A DNA stretch of 64,000 nt, taken from assembly GCA_902592375.1 (NCBI GenBank), contig CACJEG010000002.1, positions 114,384 to 178,383 of the forward strand, written 5' to 3'. The stretch is from an uncultured Pelagibacteraceae bacterium (GTDB lineage: Bacteria; Pseudomonadota; Alphaproteobacteria; Pelagibacterales; Pelagibacteraceae). Each line of letters opens with the position of its first letter. Within the stretch, counting starts at the first letter, position 1. The position numbers were made by a program, and so were the translations under genes. Below are positions 63,600-64,000 of the stretch, in pieces. Under the pieces are notes generated by a model. That model ran no database searches and was not told the DNA's origin. It saw nothing but the letters and a program-made list of their open reading frames with translations.

Positions 63600-64000
63600 T
63601 TATTCTACACGCGAGTATTCCGACTTTACTCTCCTCAAAGGTATAGAGGTTTCAACAGAAGAAACGCCCTCTATTACAGTTAGTTTTTTAGTTAAAAAAT
63701 CCTCAAATTCCTCAACATCTTTAACTGCAATTCTTATTAAATAATCCTTAGCACCTGTCATTAACCAACACTCAACAACTTCAGGAAAATTTAAAATTTT
63801 TTTCTCAAATTTATCAAAATTTTTTGATTGCTGTTTTTCTAAGCTAATAAATATAAATGCAGGAAATTTATAACCAAGTGAGGTTTCATCAATATTTACT
63901 GAATAATTTTTTATTATATTGTTTTCTTCTAATTGATTTATTCTTCTTGCAGTAGGAGCAATACTTAAATTTATTTTCTCACTTATATTTTGAAGAGTAG
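63600..64000 (-). CDS. Lrp/AsnC family transcriptional regulator (N-terminus beyond the right edge)
   Basis: About 133 C-terminal residues are visible. The end of the helix-turn-helix is ISEKINLSIAPTARRINQLE with ENNIIKNYSVNID, followed by the RAM ligand-binding domain (FPAFIFISLEKQ, FPEVVECWLMTGAKDYLIRI, DFLTKKLTVIEGVSSVETSI) ending in PLRRVKSEYSRVE. These proteins sense amino acids or related metabolites. The target may include the DUF1772 gene 1 nt downstream. The start codon is outside the window. Confidence 0.93.
   Translation of the reverse strand, partial: TLQNISEKINLSIAPTARRINQLEENNIIKNYSVNIDETSLGYKFPAFIFISLEKQQSKNFDKFEKKILNFPEVVECWLMTGAKDYLIRIAVKDVEEFEDFLTKKLTVIEGVSSVETSIPLRRVKSEYSRVE

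Overview
This window is almost certainly from a SAR11 clade (Pelagibacterales, 'Candidatus Pelagibacter'-like) alphaproteobacterial chromosome. The basis is very low GC, extreme gene packing (many 1-20 nt overlaps, hardly any gap above 200 nt), Lys/Asn/Ile-rich proteins, and alphaproteobacterial gene orders (nuoA-N followed by birA-coaX-rnj-DUF1467-proS-lolC; tig-clpP-clpX-lon). I saw no rRNA, CRISPR, prophage, insertion sequence or obvious pseudogene.

Layout. (1) 1-18.6 kb, minus strand: the complete 14-gene NADH dehydrogenase operon nuoA-nuoN, then biotin ligase, type III pantothenate kinase, RNase J, a DUF1467 protein, proS and the first part of lolC. (2) 18.7-24.9 kb: tRNA-Asp and tRNA-Val, then lon, clpX, clpP and trigger factor, preceded by tRNA-Leu. 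(3) 25-28.7 kb: small and poorly characterised genes (DUF1289, histidine phosphatase, family-5 uracil-DNA glycosylase, YbgC thioesterase, DUF3047), including several ORFs under 60 codons. (4) 28.7-48.5 kb: the accessory core. It holds a TRAP transporter with an NCS1 permease and an SDR enzyme, a divergent GMC oxidoreductase with TerC, SDR and M23 peptidase genes, then an organosulfonate/sulfite block: a DadA-type oxidase, xsc, suyA, suyB, a SuyZ/YeiH-type exporter, TauE and aprM-aprB-aprA. (5) 48.6-53.9 kb: HIT, pabC, pabA, pabB, an MFS carrier and a MetC-like enzyme in one tight operon. (6) 54-64 kb: mnmA, DUF3553-cysQ, recX, an ABA4-like protein, a DsbA-fold isomerase, rhodanese, a putative glycosyltransferase, peroxiredoxin, the ammonium transporter amt, HU, rseP, a DUF1772 protein and a partial Lrp/AsnC regulator.

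How the genes work together: region 4 reads as a carbon and sulfur catabolic island. Sulfoacetaldehyde (made from taurine by an amine-oxidising flavoprotein, or from isethionate by a GMC dehydrogenase; both inferred) is split by Xsc to acetyl phosphate and sulfite. 3-Sulfolactate is split by SuyAB to pyruvate and sulfite. The sulfite would then be exported (TauE, SuyZ) or oxidised to adenylylsulfate by AprBA with electrons passed to AprM. No dedicated regulator, no pta and no sat gene is visible in the window. The individual families are known. What deserves a second look is the combination, two unknown small genes downstream of aprA, an attenuator-like hairpin inside the TRAP operon, a hairpin covering the amt ribosome-binding site, a His-rich trigger-factor tail, and a 27-codon highly basic ORF.
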